A stretch of DNA of 64,000 bases from Microcoleus sp. EPA2. Its GTDB lineage: Bacteria > Cyanobacteriota > Cyanobacteriia > Cyanobacteriales > Microcoleaceae. Shown in pieces: positions 19,087-28,304 of this stretch (within the stretch, counting starts at the first letter, position 1; the number at the start of each line of letters is the position of its first letter). A program made the position numbers and the translations under genes. The notes under the pieces were generated by a model, which worked only from the letters and a program-made list of their open reading frames with translations, was not told where the DNA came from and did no database searches. Location of the stretch: assembly GCA_020882975.1 (NCBI GenBank), contig JAHRFD010000021.1:1-64000 (forward strand). The letters run 5' to 3'.

Positions 19087-20232
19087 TTAATTACGAGATC
19101 TAATTACATAAGGTGCAGCCACCACTGCCCCCAGGATGGGGGGTTCACCTTCGGCATCGGGACTGTAAACTCCACTCCAGACTGCTAATAGGTGATTAGC
19201 TAGCTGTTTGATTTTGGCATCCGTAGCCGTTAAACAGAGCGAGGGTTCTTGCCCCTCGGCTGCCAAGTCAGATGCCACCGCAGCCGAATGTCTAGATCGC
19301 CATTCTACAGGAATCGCGGCCGCACCATTGTAAGATCCTGACAAAGCTCCCGTCAGCGAGCAGGTTAGCGGTGCTGCGATGCCACACCGGGCAGCCCGGA
19401 AAACTGACAAACGCAAATCTTCTGGGGTACTTAAGAAGCAGTAGAAAGCGATCGCCATCGAAATGAAATTTCCTGGGCTGACAATTGAGTTAGTTTGTGA
19501 TTTTTTTTCACCCTTGGTATGGCTTTCTTCCAAAGCTATGGCGCTTTTGCAGAGGTGGTTTTTCGCTCTTTCTAAATCTGCTCCCTTTTCTAATAATATT
19601 TGTACTTGTGAAAGCAGCTCGGTTAAAGCATTATTTGTTCCCAGGTAGGTAATTGTTTGAGGAATTGCCGTCGCGGGGTCAAGTTTTTCTTTGAGCGCTC
19701 GCGCGATCGCATACCCTACTGCTAAAACTCCTGTCTGATATTCTGAAGCGTTGTGGTTGTGCCAAACATCTGTCGCCAGCATGAGTTTTGCTCGGAGCTT
19801 GGCTTTATTTTCGTGATAAAACAGTGCCGTTGGCAATGCAGCAACCGCAGATTCACAAGGGTTAAGTATATTTTTAGCTTCTGTGTTTGGCCAATGGTAA
19901 AGCTCAGACTGAGCAAATGTTTCCCAAGTATCGCGCCAATCTTTTAAATCTAAACCGCCACATCTAATTAAACTTTGAGCTCCGGCTAGAGCCCGCATCC
20001 AGCACTCGGATGAGTTTTTGCCAGTTGAAAGTTTACCATCAGACACTTTCCATCGCAAATTCGCCCCATTCATGGGCAATGGTTGGTGTTTAGTCAGTGG
20101 TAAAATTGGTGGCAATTCTGATGTTTCGGGGAGAATACCTAGAAGTTGTTTCTGATATTGAATTCCTATAAAATCTCCTAAAGCGCAACCCAGTAACGTT
20201 CCTTGAAACTTGTTCAATAGAGAATGTCGCAT
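19087..20232 (-). CDS. ADP-ribosylglycohydrolase-like protein
   Basis: This 381-residue protein shows family features at both ends: GTLLGCALGDFIG at the N-terminus and SLTGALSGSYNGAAAIPVEW near residue 290, which matches the helix-turn before the C-terminal metal site. Metal-binding Asp motifs are less clear than in dinitrogenase-reductase-activating glycohydrolase: the usual T-D-D stretch is not obvious after the first helix. It may therefore be a diverged or inactive member. Active members remove ADP-ribose from proteins or nucleotides in the cytoplasm. It appears monocistronic. Confidence 0.7.
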   Translation of the reverse strand: MRHSLLNKFQGTLLGCALGDFIGIQYQKQLLGILPETSELPPILPLTKHQPLPMNGANLRWKVSDGKLSTGKNSSECWMRALAGAQSLIRCGGLDLKDWRDTWETFAQSELYHWPNTEAKNILNPCESAVAALPTALFYHENKAKLRAKLMLATDVWHNHNASEYQTGVLAVGYAIARALKEKLDPATAIPQTITYLGTNNALTELLSQVQILLEKGADLERAKNHLCKSAIALEESHTKGEKKSQTNSIVSPGNFISMAIAFYCFLSTPEDLRLSVFRAARCGIAAPLTCSLTGALSGSYNGAAAIPVEWRSRHSAAVASDLAAEGQEPSLCLTATDAKIKQLANHLLAVWSGVYSPDAEGEPPILGAVVAAPYVIRSRN

Positions 20233-20297
20233 ATTTGTTATTGGTTATTTGTTATTGGTTATTTGTTATTGGTTATTTGTTATTTGTTATTTGTTAT
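20233..20297. repeat. Heptamer array TTGTTAT/TTGGTTA
   Basis: About nine degenerate units of seven bases lie directly upstream of the ADP-ribosylglycohydrolase-like start codon, so they fall in its leader. Confidence 0.8.
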
Positions 20298-20343
20298 TTT
20301 GGGGTTTATCTTAATTTTTTCCAGTCCTAGCGAGCCTCTAATC

Positions 20344-20448
20344 ATATCGTTGACCGTTGTATCGGAATGATTAAACCACAGAGAACACAGAGGACACAGA
20401 GAAAGAGAAGAGAGAAATCATAATTCCGATGTCAAGGGATTTGATATC
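20344..20448. repeat. Dispersed MITE-like repeat, copy B
   Basis: ATATCGTTGACCGTTG then TATCGGAATGATTAAACCAC on the left, and GGGATTTGATAT on the right. The middle holds purine-rich CAGAGAACACAGAGGACACAG, as in copies D and G. About 105 bases, no coding capacity. Confidence 0.75.
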
Positions 20449-20492
20449 ACTGGCTTCCGAGTCAAAAAAATATCTTAATTCCATGGCTATTA

Positions 20493-20524
20493 ACTCCCCG
20501 ATTTTTTAAACAAAAATTCGGGGA
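20493..20524. terminator. Hairpin downstream of aroQ
   Basis: CTCCCCGA (20493-20500) and TCGGGGAG (20517-20524) form an 8-bp stem around a T- and A-rich loop, 20 bases past the aroQ stop. No run of T follows the stem on the minus strand, so termination is plausible but not clear. Confidence 0.4.
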
Positions 20525-20544
20525 GGTTGGTATTCGGTAAATTT

Positions 20545-20985
20545 TCAGTGGTTTTTCAAGTGACTAACTACAGCTTGCAGCCCTAGCCGATAACTCTCTG
20601 AACCAAAACCACTGATTTGCCCGATCGCCACTGGTGCTATAAACGAGTGGTGCCGGAAATCTTCCCGCCGATAGATATTGCTCAAATGAACTTCTACCGC
20701 AGGCAAATTGATGGCAGCGATCGCGTCCCTAATTGCTACACTCGTATGAGTATAAGCTCCAGCATTAATCAAAAGACCTTGGTGCTGCCCTAACATTGAA
20801 TGAATGGCATCCACCAAGACTCCTTCATGATTAGATTGCTGGATTGAGACTTTCACCTGGAGCGCAAGGGCTTCTTGCTCTAGCAACTTGTTGATATCAT
20901 TTAAAGTTGCTAATCCATAAACTCCAGGTTCTCGCTGACCCAGCAGATTGAGATTTGGGCCGTGCAGTACCAGGATATTTAACAA
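20545..20985 (-). CDS. aroQ: Type II 3-dehydroquinate dehydratase
   Basis: The enzyme converts 3-dehydroquinate to 3-dehydroshikimate, the third step of the shikimate pathway, in the cytoplasm. Visible motifs are [18 protein letters not shown], catalytic Tyr in [14 protein letters not shown] and [15 protein letters not shown] with the catalytic His. A TTG at 20985 gives the standard N-terminus and 146 residues, the usual family length. An ATG at 21057 would add 24 residues with no family counterpart. No clear ribosome-binding site precedes the TTG, so the start is tentative. Confidence 0.92.
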   Translation of the reverse strand: MLNILVLHGPNLNLLGQREPGVYGLATLNDINKLLEQEALALQVKVSIQQSNHEGVLVDAIHSMLGQHQGLLINAGAYTHTSVAIRDAIAAINLPAVEVHLSNIYRREDFRHHSFIAPVAIGQISGFGSESYRLGLQAVVSHLKNH

Positions 20986-21083
20986 TTTTAAAATTTCCAG
21001 CGCAACAAAATATGTGAGGGTTTTGATTTCGGTCTTAGAACCACTCTCAAATCTCAATTCTCAAACCTTAAAGCCAGTCCAGG

Positions 21084-21221
21084 CTACCTGCGATTTCTGG
21101 GTTGGTTGACTGGAATTGGAATCGGTTGCAGTTCCGGTTGAGCTTCTGGATTCAGCAATCCTTCAATCAGCTTGCGAACCCATTCCTTGATTTGTTCCAG
21201 CACCTTTTCAATGTCTTCCAT
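21084..21221 (-). CDS. Small hypothetical protein
   Basis: A 45-residue frame begins MEDIEKVLEQIKEWVRKLIEG, an amphipathic charged helix, followed by a Pro/Gln-rich tail ending NQPRNRR. AGGAG lies a good distance before ATG 21221, which supports translation from here rather than from the longer frame. It is 99 bases upstream of aroQ on the same strand and may be co-transcribed with it. I cannot assign a function. Confidence 0.6.
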   Translation of the reverse strand: MEDIEKVLEQIKEWVRKLIEGLLNPEAQPELQPIPIPVNQPRNRR

Positions 21222-21510
21222 TGAACGGATAGCTCCTTTTTTTATAATCTTGATTCTTAAACCGACGGCCAACTCTCTGAATACAAGCAAGCATAACCAT
21301 GAAATCAACAGTCAAACTTGAATTCTCTCGACCAGTTGTTGGGAGCAACCGCGAGAGGGAGTGTATTTGCCAATCAGTCTTATCTTATTATCATAACGAA
21401 TCTTTACAGATAATCAAGAGGGAAGCGATAAATTACGGAACTGTTTCGGCTCCTTCAGCCTTAAATAAAAATTAAGATTACTTTTACCTCTTGACAATTT
21501 ACAGTTCATT

Positions 21511-22776
21511 TCAACTTTTTTGAAATTCTGTCAACAAAAGTTGACGTCGGAGTAGATCGAGGGCCGTACAAGCACTCAGATTTCTAATCCAATCGCGGGT
21601 GCGCGCATCGCCAAAACGGTATTCAAAACTATCTACCTCGCCCTTAGGCCCGGCTAAACCTATATAAACAAGTCCCACCGACTTAGCGTCACTACCTCCT
21701 CCTGGCCCGGCGATGCCTGTAATACTCAATCCCCAACTGGTGTTAAGCCCTTGCCGCACTCCGACAGCCATTTGTTTTGCCACTTGGTGGCTGACTGCCC
21801 CAAATTCGGCTAAATCTCCTGGCTTAACACCTAATAATTTTTCCTTAACTCGATCGTCATAGGAAATAATCCCGCCCAAAAAGTATCTCGAACTGCCAGC
21901 AACACCGGTCAGCATCGCCCCTAATCCTCCTCCCGTGCAGGATTCAGCCACGCTGAGAGTTTCGCCAGCCAACAGCAGCAATTTACCAACAGTCGAGGCG
22001 AGGGTATCGGTATCGACACCGTAACAGTCTAGACCAGTAATCTGTAGCAACTGTTGTTCGATGGGGCTAATTAAGTTTTTAGCCACCGCTTCCGACTCAG
22101 CGCGGGCTGAAATCCGCAATTTGACTTCGCCGTGATTGGCGTAGGGAGCAACAGTAGGATTGGTTAAATTGAGAAAACTATCTACTTTTTCGGCGAGTGC
22201 TGACTCAGCAATACCCCAAAATTTTAATGTGCGGCTGTAAATAGTTCCGCTACACCAGCCGTTATTTTGCAGGTAAGGAACGGCGGTTTCTCGCCACATC
22301 AATTGCATTTCCGCTGGTACGCCCGGAAATGTCATGACTGTGACATTGGGAACAGGTTGCCAAATAATCCCCGGTGCAGAACCTGTGCGGTTTGGCAAAA
22401 TCTCAGCACCTTCTGGAATTAAAGCTTGTTTGCGGTTGCTCTTACTCATGGTTCGTCCCCGCTGAGCAAATTTGTGTTCGATGTCAGCGATAATTTCCGG
22501 TCTTTCTAGGAGGGGAACACCAAAATAATCCGCTATAGTTTCGACAGTGAGGTCGTCTGGTGTTGGACCTAGACCTCCTGTAAACAAAAGTAGTTGCGAT
22601 CGCTCTACTGCTATTTTTAACACCTGTTTAATGCGTTCTGGATTGTCGCCCACCACTGTTTGATAGTAGTGAGGAATTCCCAAACTTGCTAACTCCTTGG
22701 CTAAAAACTGAGAATTGCTATTGAGAATATCCCCTAACAGCAATTCAGTGCCAACACAAATAATTTCAGCAACCAT
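21511..22776 (-). CDS. cinA: CinA-like protein (MoaB-like domain plus nicotinamide-nucleotide amidase)
   Basis: This 421-residue two-domain cytoplasmic protein has an N-terminal MoCF-type domain (ICVGTELLLGDILNSNSQFL, FTGGLGPTPDD) and a C-terminal CinA domain with VAESCTGGGLGAMLTGVAGSS and SITGIAGPGG. The C-terminal domain deamidates NMN for NAD recycling, and the N-terminal domain acts as an ADP-ribose pyrophosphatase in studied members. The length is normal. The start is preceded by a repeat-rich leader. Confidence 0.93.
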   Translation of the reverse strand: MVAEIICVGTELLLGDILNSNSQFLAKELASLGIPHYYQTVVGDNPERIKQVLKIAVERSQLLLFTGGLGPTPDDLTVETIADYFGVPLLERPEIIADIEHKFAQRGRTMSKSNRKQALIPEGAEILPNRTGSAPGIIWQPVPNVTVMTFPGVPAEMQLMWRETAVPYLQNNGWCSGTIYSRTLKFWGIAESALAEKVDSFLNLTNPTVAPYANHGEVKLRISARAESEAVAKNLISPIEQQLLQITGLDCYGVDTDTLASTVGKLLLLAGETLSVAESCTGGGLGAMLTGVAGSSRYFLGGIISYDDRVKEKLLGVKPGDLAEFGAVSHQVAKQMAVGVRQGLNTSWGLSITGIAGPGGGSDAKSVGLVYIGLAGPKGEVDSFEYRFGDARTRDWIRNLSACTALDLLRRQLLLTEFQKS

Positions 22777-22813
22777 TCAATTTGATTTTAGATTGTGGAT
22801 TTTTGATTGGGGA

Positions 22814-22967
22814 ATTGGGCATGGGGCATCGGGCATTGGGCATTGGGCATTGGGCATCGGGCATTGGACATTGGTAGTAAATGACTAATGACTAATGACT
22901 AATGACTAATGACTAATGACTAATGACTAATGACTAATGACTAATGACTAATGACTAATGACTATCG
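22814..22967. repeat. Heptamer arrays GGGCATT and TAATGAC
   Basis: About nine GGGCATT/GGGCATC units (22814-22876) are followed by about twelve near-perfect TAATGAC units (22880-22964). The second array runs into the last codons of the downstream minus-strand transferase gene near 22962. Confidence 0.9.
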
Positions 22968-24017
22968 AGCGTGCCTCCAAACTTTCCAGCTAGCATATCC
23001 CAGCAAACTGGTGGCTCCCATGGCATAGACTACGCCACTGGGAACCGAAAAAGCTAGAGCTAAACTTCCCACCCACAGTGTCAGCGAGTAAATAAATAAA
23101 ACTGCAAATCGATGGGATAATCCTGCATTGAGCAGTCGGTGGTGGAGGTGACGTTTGTCAGCAATAAACGGAGACTTGCCGTTGCGAAGTCGATCGAGAA
23201 TCACCGCAGACATATCTAAAATCGGTACAGCTAAAATCAAATATGGCAGCAACACAGAAGTTATAGCCGTAGTTTTAACTAACCCAATCACTCCCACTCC
23301 GGCAAGAGTAAAGCCGATAAAATAGGCACCTCCATCTCCCATGAAGATTTGAGCTGGATTGAAGTTGTAGCGCAGAAATCCCAATGTGCCACCAGCTAAG
23401 GCTGCTGCAATTAACGCCGCCGCTGGTTGGTTCATCGACAGACTGACAATCAGCATCACAACTGCTGCAATCCCTGAAACTCCCGCCGCCAATCCGTCCA
23501 AACCGTCAATCCAATTGATGGCGTTGGCCATACCGACGAGCCAAATCACCGTAATTGGCAAACTCAGCCAGCCAATATCTGTCAGTCCCAGGGAGGGAAC
23601 TGTGAGAAATTCAATTTGTACACCGGCCATCCAAGCGATGGTGGATACACCAATTTGCATGAGCAAGCGTCTTAGTGCTGAAAGCGAAAATAAATCGTCT
23701 GCTAAACCGATGAGGAAGAATCCGATGCCGCCGAGGGTGACTCCCCAAATTTCGTATTCGTCTTTGCGATTGAGAATTTGTCCGGTAGCATCGATGAAGC
23801 CTCCTGAGAGCCAGACAATTAGGAGAGCAATGATAGTGCCAAGAAAGATAGATACTCCTCCCAAGCGTACCATCGGGCGTTGATGAACTTTACGATCGCC
23901 TGGTCGATCGACTCGTCCGCTTTTGAGACCAATGGTTTTGACTATTGGCGTACTCAATAGGACGACGATCGCGGAAACGATAAAGGCTAGTAGGTGGTAG
24001 AACAGATGGTGGAGCAT
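22962..24017 (-). CDS. Undecaprenyl-phosphate N-acetylhexosamine-1-phosphate transferase (WecA/TagO type)
   Basis: This 351-residue integral membrane protein has about ten hydrophobic segments. Motifs are DRPGDRKVHQRPMVRLGG after the first segment, NAINWIDGLDGLAAG with the catalytic Asp pair, FMGDGGAY, and RHLHHRLLNAGLSHR in the last cytoplasmic loop. The His-rich loop favours WecA/TagO over MraY. It loads a sugar-1-phosphate onto undecaprenyl phosphate to start envelope polysaccharide synthesis. The stop codon and last residue border the TAATGAC heptamer array. Confidence 0.9.
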   Translation of the reverse strand: MLHHLFYHLLAFIVSAIVVLLSTPIVKTIGLKSGRVDRPGDRKVHQRPMVRLGGVSIFLGTIIALLIVWLSGGFIDATGQILNRKDEYEIWGVTLGGIGFFLIGLADDLFSLSALRRLLMQIGVSTIAWMAGVQIEFLTVPSLGLTDIGWLSLPITVIWLVGMANAINWIDGLDGLAAGVSGIAAVVMLIVSLSMNQPAAALIAAALAGGTLGFLRYNFNPAQIFMGDGGAYFIGFTLAGVGVIGLVKTTAITSVLLPYLILAVPILDMSAVILDRLRNGKSPFIADKRHLHHRLLNAGLSHRFAVLFIYSLTLWVGSLALAFSVPSGVVYAMGATSLLGYASWKVWRHAR

Positions 24018-24270
24018 CTGAAATCAGTATAGAGTGTCGGGTAATTTGGGTTTCAGGCAGAGTCTACTACATTTCAGATGGCTTTTAACCAGGCAAAATC
24101 TTGGAATAGCGACTGGGGGATTAGGAGACGGAGAGTTGGGAGTTACAAGTGGCAAGTTAAAGAGTTGTTAATTCTGCGCTTAAAACTCATAACTCTCAAT
24201 CTTCTCCTGCTCTATTGCCCTTTTACCTGTACACTCCCAACTACCAATTTCCCCTTGTCAATCAGGAAAA

Positions 24271-25554
24271 TTAAGCCAAGGCAGGGACTTTCAGGTACAA
24301 GTGAGGATACAAGGGAAAGCGCGAGCAGAGGGTGCCAACTCGCCGCAAGCAATCGGCCGCTACGCTTTCGTCTTCAGGATTTAACAGTCGATCGGCAATA
24401 ATATTACCAATCTCGGTAAATTCTGTAGTTCCCATACCCCTGGTTGTCATCGCTGCGGAACCAAGTCTCAAACCACTGGTAACAAAGGGCGATGCTGGAT
24501 CGAAAGGCACGGTATTTTTATTAGCTGTAATATTCACACCGCTAACTAATTGATCGGCTACTTTACCTGTCATGTTGATAGATTGCAAATCAACTAACAT
24601 TAAGTGATTATCGGTACCCCCAGAAACCAGTTTCAAACCCCGCTGCTGTAACTGTGCAGCTAAAGCAGCAGCATTTGCAATTACTTGACCAGAATAAGTT
24701 TTAAATTCTGGCTTTAATGCTTCCCCAAAAGCTACTGCTTTACCAGCAATGACGTGTTCCAAAGGTCCGCCCTGAGTACCAGGAAACACTGCTTTATCGA
24801 ACTTTTTGCCTAGTTCTGGGTCATTTGTCAAAATCAAACCGCCTCTGGGCCCGCGCAGGGTTTTGTGAGTGGTAGTGGTGACTGCATGACAGTGAGGCAG
24901 AGGATTCGGGTGGTGCCCTGTGGCGACTAACCCGGCGATGTGGGCGATGTCGGCGAGGAGATAAGCCCCGATTTCGTCAGCGATGGCTCTAAATTTCTCA
25001 AAGTTGATAATTCGCGAATAAGCTGAGTAGCCGCAAATTAGCAATTTCGGTCGATTTTGTTTGGCAATCGCCAAAATTTCGTCGTAGTCTAACTGTTCTG
25101 TTTCTTTGCTGACACCGTAGTGAAAAGCTTTGAACCATTTGCCGGATACGTTGACCGGTGAGCCATGGGTCAAGTGTCCGCCGTGGGACAAATCCATGCC
25201 CATAATGCCGTCTCCAGGCTCTAGCAAACTCAAAAACACTGCAAAGTTGGCTTGAGCGCCGGAGTGGGGCTGGACGTTGGCGTGAGCTGCTCCAAATAGC
25301 TGTTTGGCGCGATCGATCGCGATTTGCTCGATGCCGTCAATAAATTCACAGCCACCGTAGTAGCGTTTGGTTGGCAATCCTTCGGCGTACTTATTTGTCA
25401 GCACAGAGCCTTGAGCTGCCATTACCGCTGCGGAAGTAAAGTTTTCGCTGGCGATGAGTTCTAGGTGATCTCGTTGCCGCTGGAGTTCCTGCCCGATTAA
25501 ATCGGCAATTAGCGGATCGGTTTTGGAAAGAAATTCAAAGTTAGAGTCCGTCAC
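24271..25554 (-). CDS. glyA: Serine hydroxymethyltransferase
   Basis: This PLP enzyme interconverts serine and glycine and loads one-carbon units onto tetrahydrofolate. Motifs are [10 protein letters not shown] near the N-terminus, [25 protein letters not shown] and the PLP Lys in [17 protein letters not shown] 25554 is chosen (427 residues) because AAGAGG lies nine bases before it; a TTG three codons upstream is the alternative. No glycine riboswitch is seen in the short leader. Confidence 0.96.
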   Translation of the reverse strand: MTDSNFEFLSKTDPLIADLIGQELQRQRDHLELIASENFTSAAVMAAQGSVLTNKYAEGLPTKRYYGGCEFIDGIEQIAIDRAKQLFGAAHANVQPHSGAQANFAVFLSLLEPGDGIMGMDLSHGGHLTHGSPVNVSGKWFKAFHYGVSKETEQLDYDEILAIAKQNRPKLLICGYSAYSRIINFEKFRAIADEIGAYLLADIAHIAGLVATGHHPNPLPHCHAVTTTTHKTLRGPRGGLILTNDPELGKKFDKAVFPGTQGGPLEHVIAGKAVAFGEALKPEFKTYSGQVIANAAALAAQLQQRGLKLVSGGTDNHLMLVDLQSINMTGKVADQLVSGVNITANKNTVPFDPASPFVTSGLRLGSAAMTTRGMGTTEFTEIGNIIADRLLNPEDESVAADCLRRVGTLCSRFPLYPHLYLKVPALA

Positions 25555-25722
25555 AATAATCAACCTCTTAAGAAATTGGGGATTGGGAATTGGGGATCTT
25601 GTACCATACTACGGATTCCGCCCCATTGACATAAATATTACATTGTGTTCAGGTTAAGCTCTTTGTTCCAAAGTCCTGACATACAATGTAATCACTGGTG
25701 TGGAACCTGCCGGAGGTATCAA

Positions 25723-25920
25723 ATGTTAGTCATTTTAATGGAAAATCAGATGCTTGCCCCTCAGCGTGTTTGCCAAGGTTGTTTGCTGGCCTCTAGCACT
25801 GGCCAACCCCGCTGGAATGATGGCGAACTCCGCTGCGGCCATCCGATTCGCAAACCTACGGAAAATTTGCCCGATCGCTACGAGTGTCAAATGGGCTTCA
25901 CGATCGCTCACATTAAATAA
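25723..25920 (+). CDS. Small Cys-containing protein of unknown function
   Basis: A 65-residue protein beginning MLVILMENQML. GGAGG lies seven bases before ATG 25723, a strong start signal. VCQGC, then RCGHP and YECQ, give four Cys and one His that could bind zinc. It lies divergent from glyA. I do not recognise the family with certainty; it looks like a conserved small cyanobacterial protein. Confidence 0.65.
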   Translation: MLVILMENQMLAPQRVCQGCLLASSTGQPRWNDGELRCGHPIRKPTENLPDRYECQMGFTIAHIK

Positions 25921-25924
25921 TTAT

Positions 25925-25990
25925 CGGGCCTGGGGCATAGGGAATTGGGCATAGAGCATTGGGAATTGGTCATCGGGCATCGGGCCTAGT
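25925..25990. repeat. Degenerate heptamer array (GGGCATA/GGGAATT)
   Basis: About nine seven-base units related to the GGGCATT array at 22814 lie between the small Cys protein gene and the Tic20-like gene. Confidence 0.7.
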
Positions 25991-26144
25991 GACTATTTAA
26001 CGCGACTTGATATAAGTATCCCTGAATCTACAGGGATCTGAGTGTGGGCAAATTCCGGGCGAGTCGGAACACAAACCCTGCTGCTGCGTTATCCTGAATT
26101 TAATGGGAATTGATAGTTAGTCGATCGACTCAGGAGAGTTCACT

Positions 26145-26615
26145 ATGACTTGGCGCGGGTCTACAACTGTTTCAGACCGGATTTTTGCTTCTTTGCCTTA
26201 TTTGCTGCCGCTGGTTGACGGGCTGATGTTTGGCAGGTTTCTGTTTCAACAGTTTCCTGTCCTCCAACTGTTGTTCATACCGCTAGCTCCCTTGATGCAA
26301 ATTTATAGTTTGCCCTTCGCTAGCTTGGTGATTTTCTTTGCCCTCTATTTAGGGGTTGTGAGAAACGAAAACATTAGTCACTTTATTCGCTTTAACGCGA
26401 TGCAGGCGATTCTTTTAGACATTGTTTTGATGTTGTGCGGTCTGGTTTTGCCGATTTTAGCTAAGGTTCAAATCGCATTTATTGCCGAAACTCTCTATAA
26501 CATGGTGTTTTTAGGCGTTGTGGCTGCATTTGTATATGCAGTTGTTCAGTCGGCATTGGGACGCTATGCAGAGATTCCTCCACTTTCGGATGCAGTTTAT
26601 ATGCAGGTACGATAG
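26145..26615 (+). CDS. Tic20-family membrane protein
   Basis: This 156-residue protein has four predicted membrane segments and the family features RIFASLPYLLPLVDGLMFG at the N-terminus and ISHFIRFNAMQAILLDI in the middle. Plant Tic20 is part of the chloroplast inner-envelope translocon; the cyanobacterial relatives have no settled role. CAGGAGAG lies upstream at a suitable distance from the ATG. It is followed by a very long heptamer array. Confidence 0.85.
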   Translation: MTWRGSTTVSDRIFASLPYLLPLVDGLMFGRFLFQQFPVLQLLFIPLAPLMQIYSLPFASLVIFFALYLGVVRNENISHFIRFNAMQAILLDIVLMLCGLVLPILAKVQIAFIAETLYNMVFLGVVAAFVYAVVQSALGRYAEIPPLSDAVYMQVR

Positions 26616-27222
26616 TCATTAGTCATTAGTTAGCAGTCATTAGTTAGTTGTCTTTGAAGCCAATGTAGGTTGGTTAGGTTGTTGGCAATAACTAATGACT
26701 CACAATTGACGAATGACTAATAATTAAAATCAATAATTGAACGCTGACTAACAACTAATGACTAATGACTAACAACTGATGACTAATGACTAACAACTGA
26801 TGACTAATGACTAACAACTAATGACTAATCACTAACAACTGATGACTAATAACAACTAACAACTAACAACTAACAACTAACAACTAACAACTAACAACTA
26901 ACAACTAACAACTAATGACTAATGACTAATGACTAACAACTAACAACTAATGACTAACAACTAACAACTAATCACTAACAACTGATGACTAATGACTAAT
27001 GACTAACAACTAATCACTAATCACTAACAACTGATGACTAATGACTAACAACTAACAACTAACAACTAACAACTAACAACTAATGACTAACAACTAATAA
27101 CTAATAACTAATGACTAACAACTAATGACTAACAACTAATAACTAATGACTAACAACTAATGACTAACAACTAATGACTAACAACTAATGACTAATGACT
27201 AATGACTAATGACTAATGACTG
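26616..27222. repeat. Long heptamer STRR array (CTAATGA/CTAACAA variants)
   Basis: About 600 bases of almost unbroken seven-base units, mainly CTAATGA, CTAACAA, CTGATGA, CTAATAA and CTAATCA, arithmetically about 80 units. The first 120 bases are more degenerate. The right end runs into the FAH-family gene and supplies its stop codon. There are no spacers, so this is not a CRISPR array. Confidence 0.95.
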
Positions 27223-27979
27223 TATTTTCCAGACTGCCAATACCTTCTATTTCAATGCGAACTCGATCGCCTATTTGCAGCGGCCCAACTCCTTCCGGCG
27301 TTCCAGTCAGAATTACGTCACCAGGAAGGAGAGTCATGATTTGACTGATGTAGGAGACGATAAAGTCTGGGGAAAATACCATGCGATCGATGCGATCGGA
27401 TTGTACCGGGCGATCGCTGTCATTGACAAAAGTCTGCAATTGTGCAGCGGGACTCAATTCGCGGACAATCCAAGGCCCAAGGGGACAAAATGTATCAAAA
27501 CCTTTCGCCCTCGCCCACTGATTGTCCCGCTTTTGCAAATCTCTAGCTGTGATATCATTGGCGATCGTATAACCCCAAATTTTGCTCTGTGCTTGTTCAG
27601 GAGTGCACTGAGTACAATGTTCGCCAATTATCAGGGCTAATTCTCCCTCGTAGTCTACTCGCTGGGACTGTGCTGGATAGCGAATCGACCCACCTGTGGG
27701 AATCACAGCCGTGGGAGGCTTGAAAAACAATAGCGGTTCTTCCGGTACGGAACCTCCCATTTCGGCGGCGTGGTCGCTATAATTTTTGCCCACGGCTATG
27801 ATTTTGCTGGGAGAGCACGGGGCGAGAATTTGGTAACTATCTGGCGGAAGTTCCAAATCAGTGGGTTCTCCTTTTAACCAGGGAGGTGCATCAAGTACCT
27901 GAACGCTGCGGCTTAGTTGCAGTAAACCGTAATGGATTTGTCCTTGTACTGTTTTGACTCGAACGTAGCGTGAAGCCAT
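27206..27979 (-). CDS. Fumarylacetoacetate hydrolase family protein
   Basis: This 257-residue protein has the FAH fold. Motifs are KIIAVGKNYSDHAAEMG, metal Glu in DYEGELALIIGE, NDITARDLQKRD, and VILTGTPEGVGPLQIGD. Members cleave or decarboxylate beta-diketo acids such as acylpyruvates or oxaloacetate, using Mg or Mn; the substrate is not evident. The last four codons and TAG stop (VISH stop) are read from the heptamer array, so the original C-terminus was probably replaced or trimmed. Confidence 0.88.
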   Translation of the reverse strand: MASRYVRVKTVQGQIHYGLLQLSRSVQVLDAPPWLKGEPTDLELPPDSYQILAPCSPSKIIAVGKNYSDHAAEMGGSVPEEPLLFFKPPTAVIPTGGSIRYPAQSQRVDYEGELALIIGEHCTQCTPEQAQSKIWGYTIANDITARDLQKRDNQWARAKGFDTFCPLGPWIVRELSPAAQLQTFVNDSDRPVQSDRIDRMVFSPDFIVSYISQIMTLLPGDVILTGTPEGVGPLQIGDRVRIEIEGIGSLENTVISH

Positions 27980-28034
27980 AGGATTTTAGATTTTAGATTT
28001 TGGATTATAGATTAAAAGGATAGCGGAATAGGAC

Positions 28035-28234
28035 TTGCAGTACGATATTCTCTCAACAATCGTCAGGGTTACTACGGGAAATCATGGTAGTAGAGCGCCC
28101 GTGTGTCAGCCCTATTTCCCCAAGAGGCGACCTGTGCCTTCATGTCATGGTTTCATAAATCAATACGGGATGCGGGAAACTCAGAGACTTCAGTCCTTCC
28201 TAGGGAAGCGGCGCGAGGGACTTTAGTCCCCGTG
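28035..28234 (+). mobile_element. Possible decayed IS200/IS605 tail
   Basis: This stretch ends with a hairpin (GGGACTttAGTCCC, 28217-28231). One frame reads IRDAGNSETSVLPREAARG then TLVPVF before the hairpin, which looks like a tnpB-type C-terminal tail. It has no start and no recognisable catalytic domain. It may be the remnant of an older insertion next to the tnpB element. Confidence 0.3.
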
Positions 28235-28302
<68 letters not shown>

Positions 28303-28304
28303 AA

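Noticed and set aside
20545-21057. ATG 21057 as the aroQ start
   Set aside because: The extra 24 residues have no family counterpart; TTG 20985 gives the standard N-terminus.
25564-25722. Riboswitch in the glyA/small-protein divergent region
   Set aside because: No glycine riboswitch-like hairpins were visible; the region is short.
26616-27222. Array that could be mistaken for a CRISPR
   Set aside because: Units are seven bases and contiguous with no spacers; no cas genes lie nearby.
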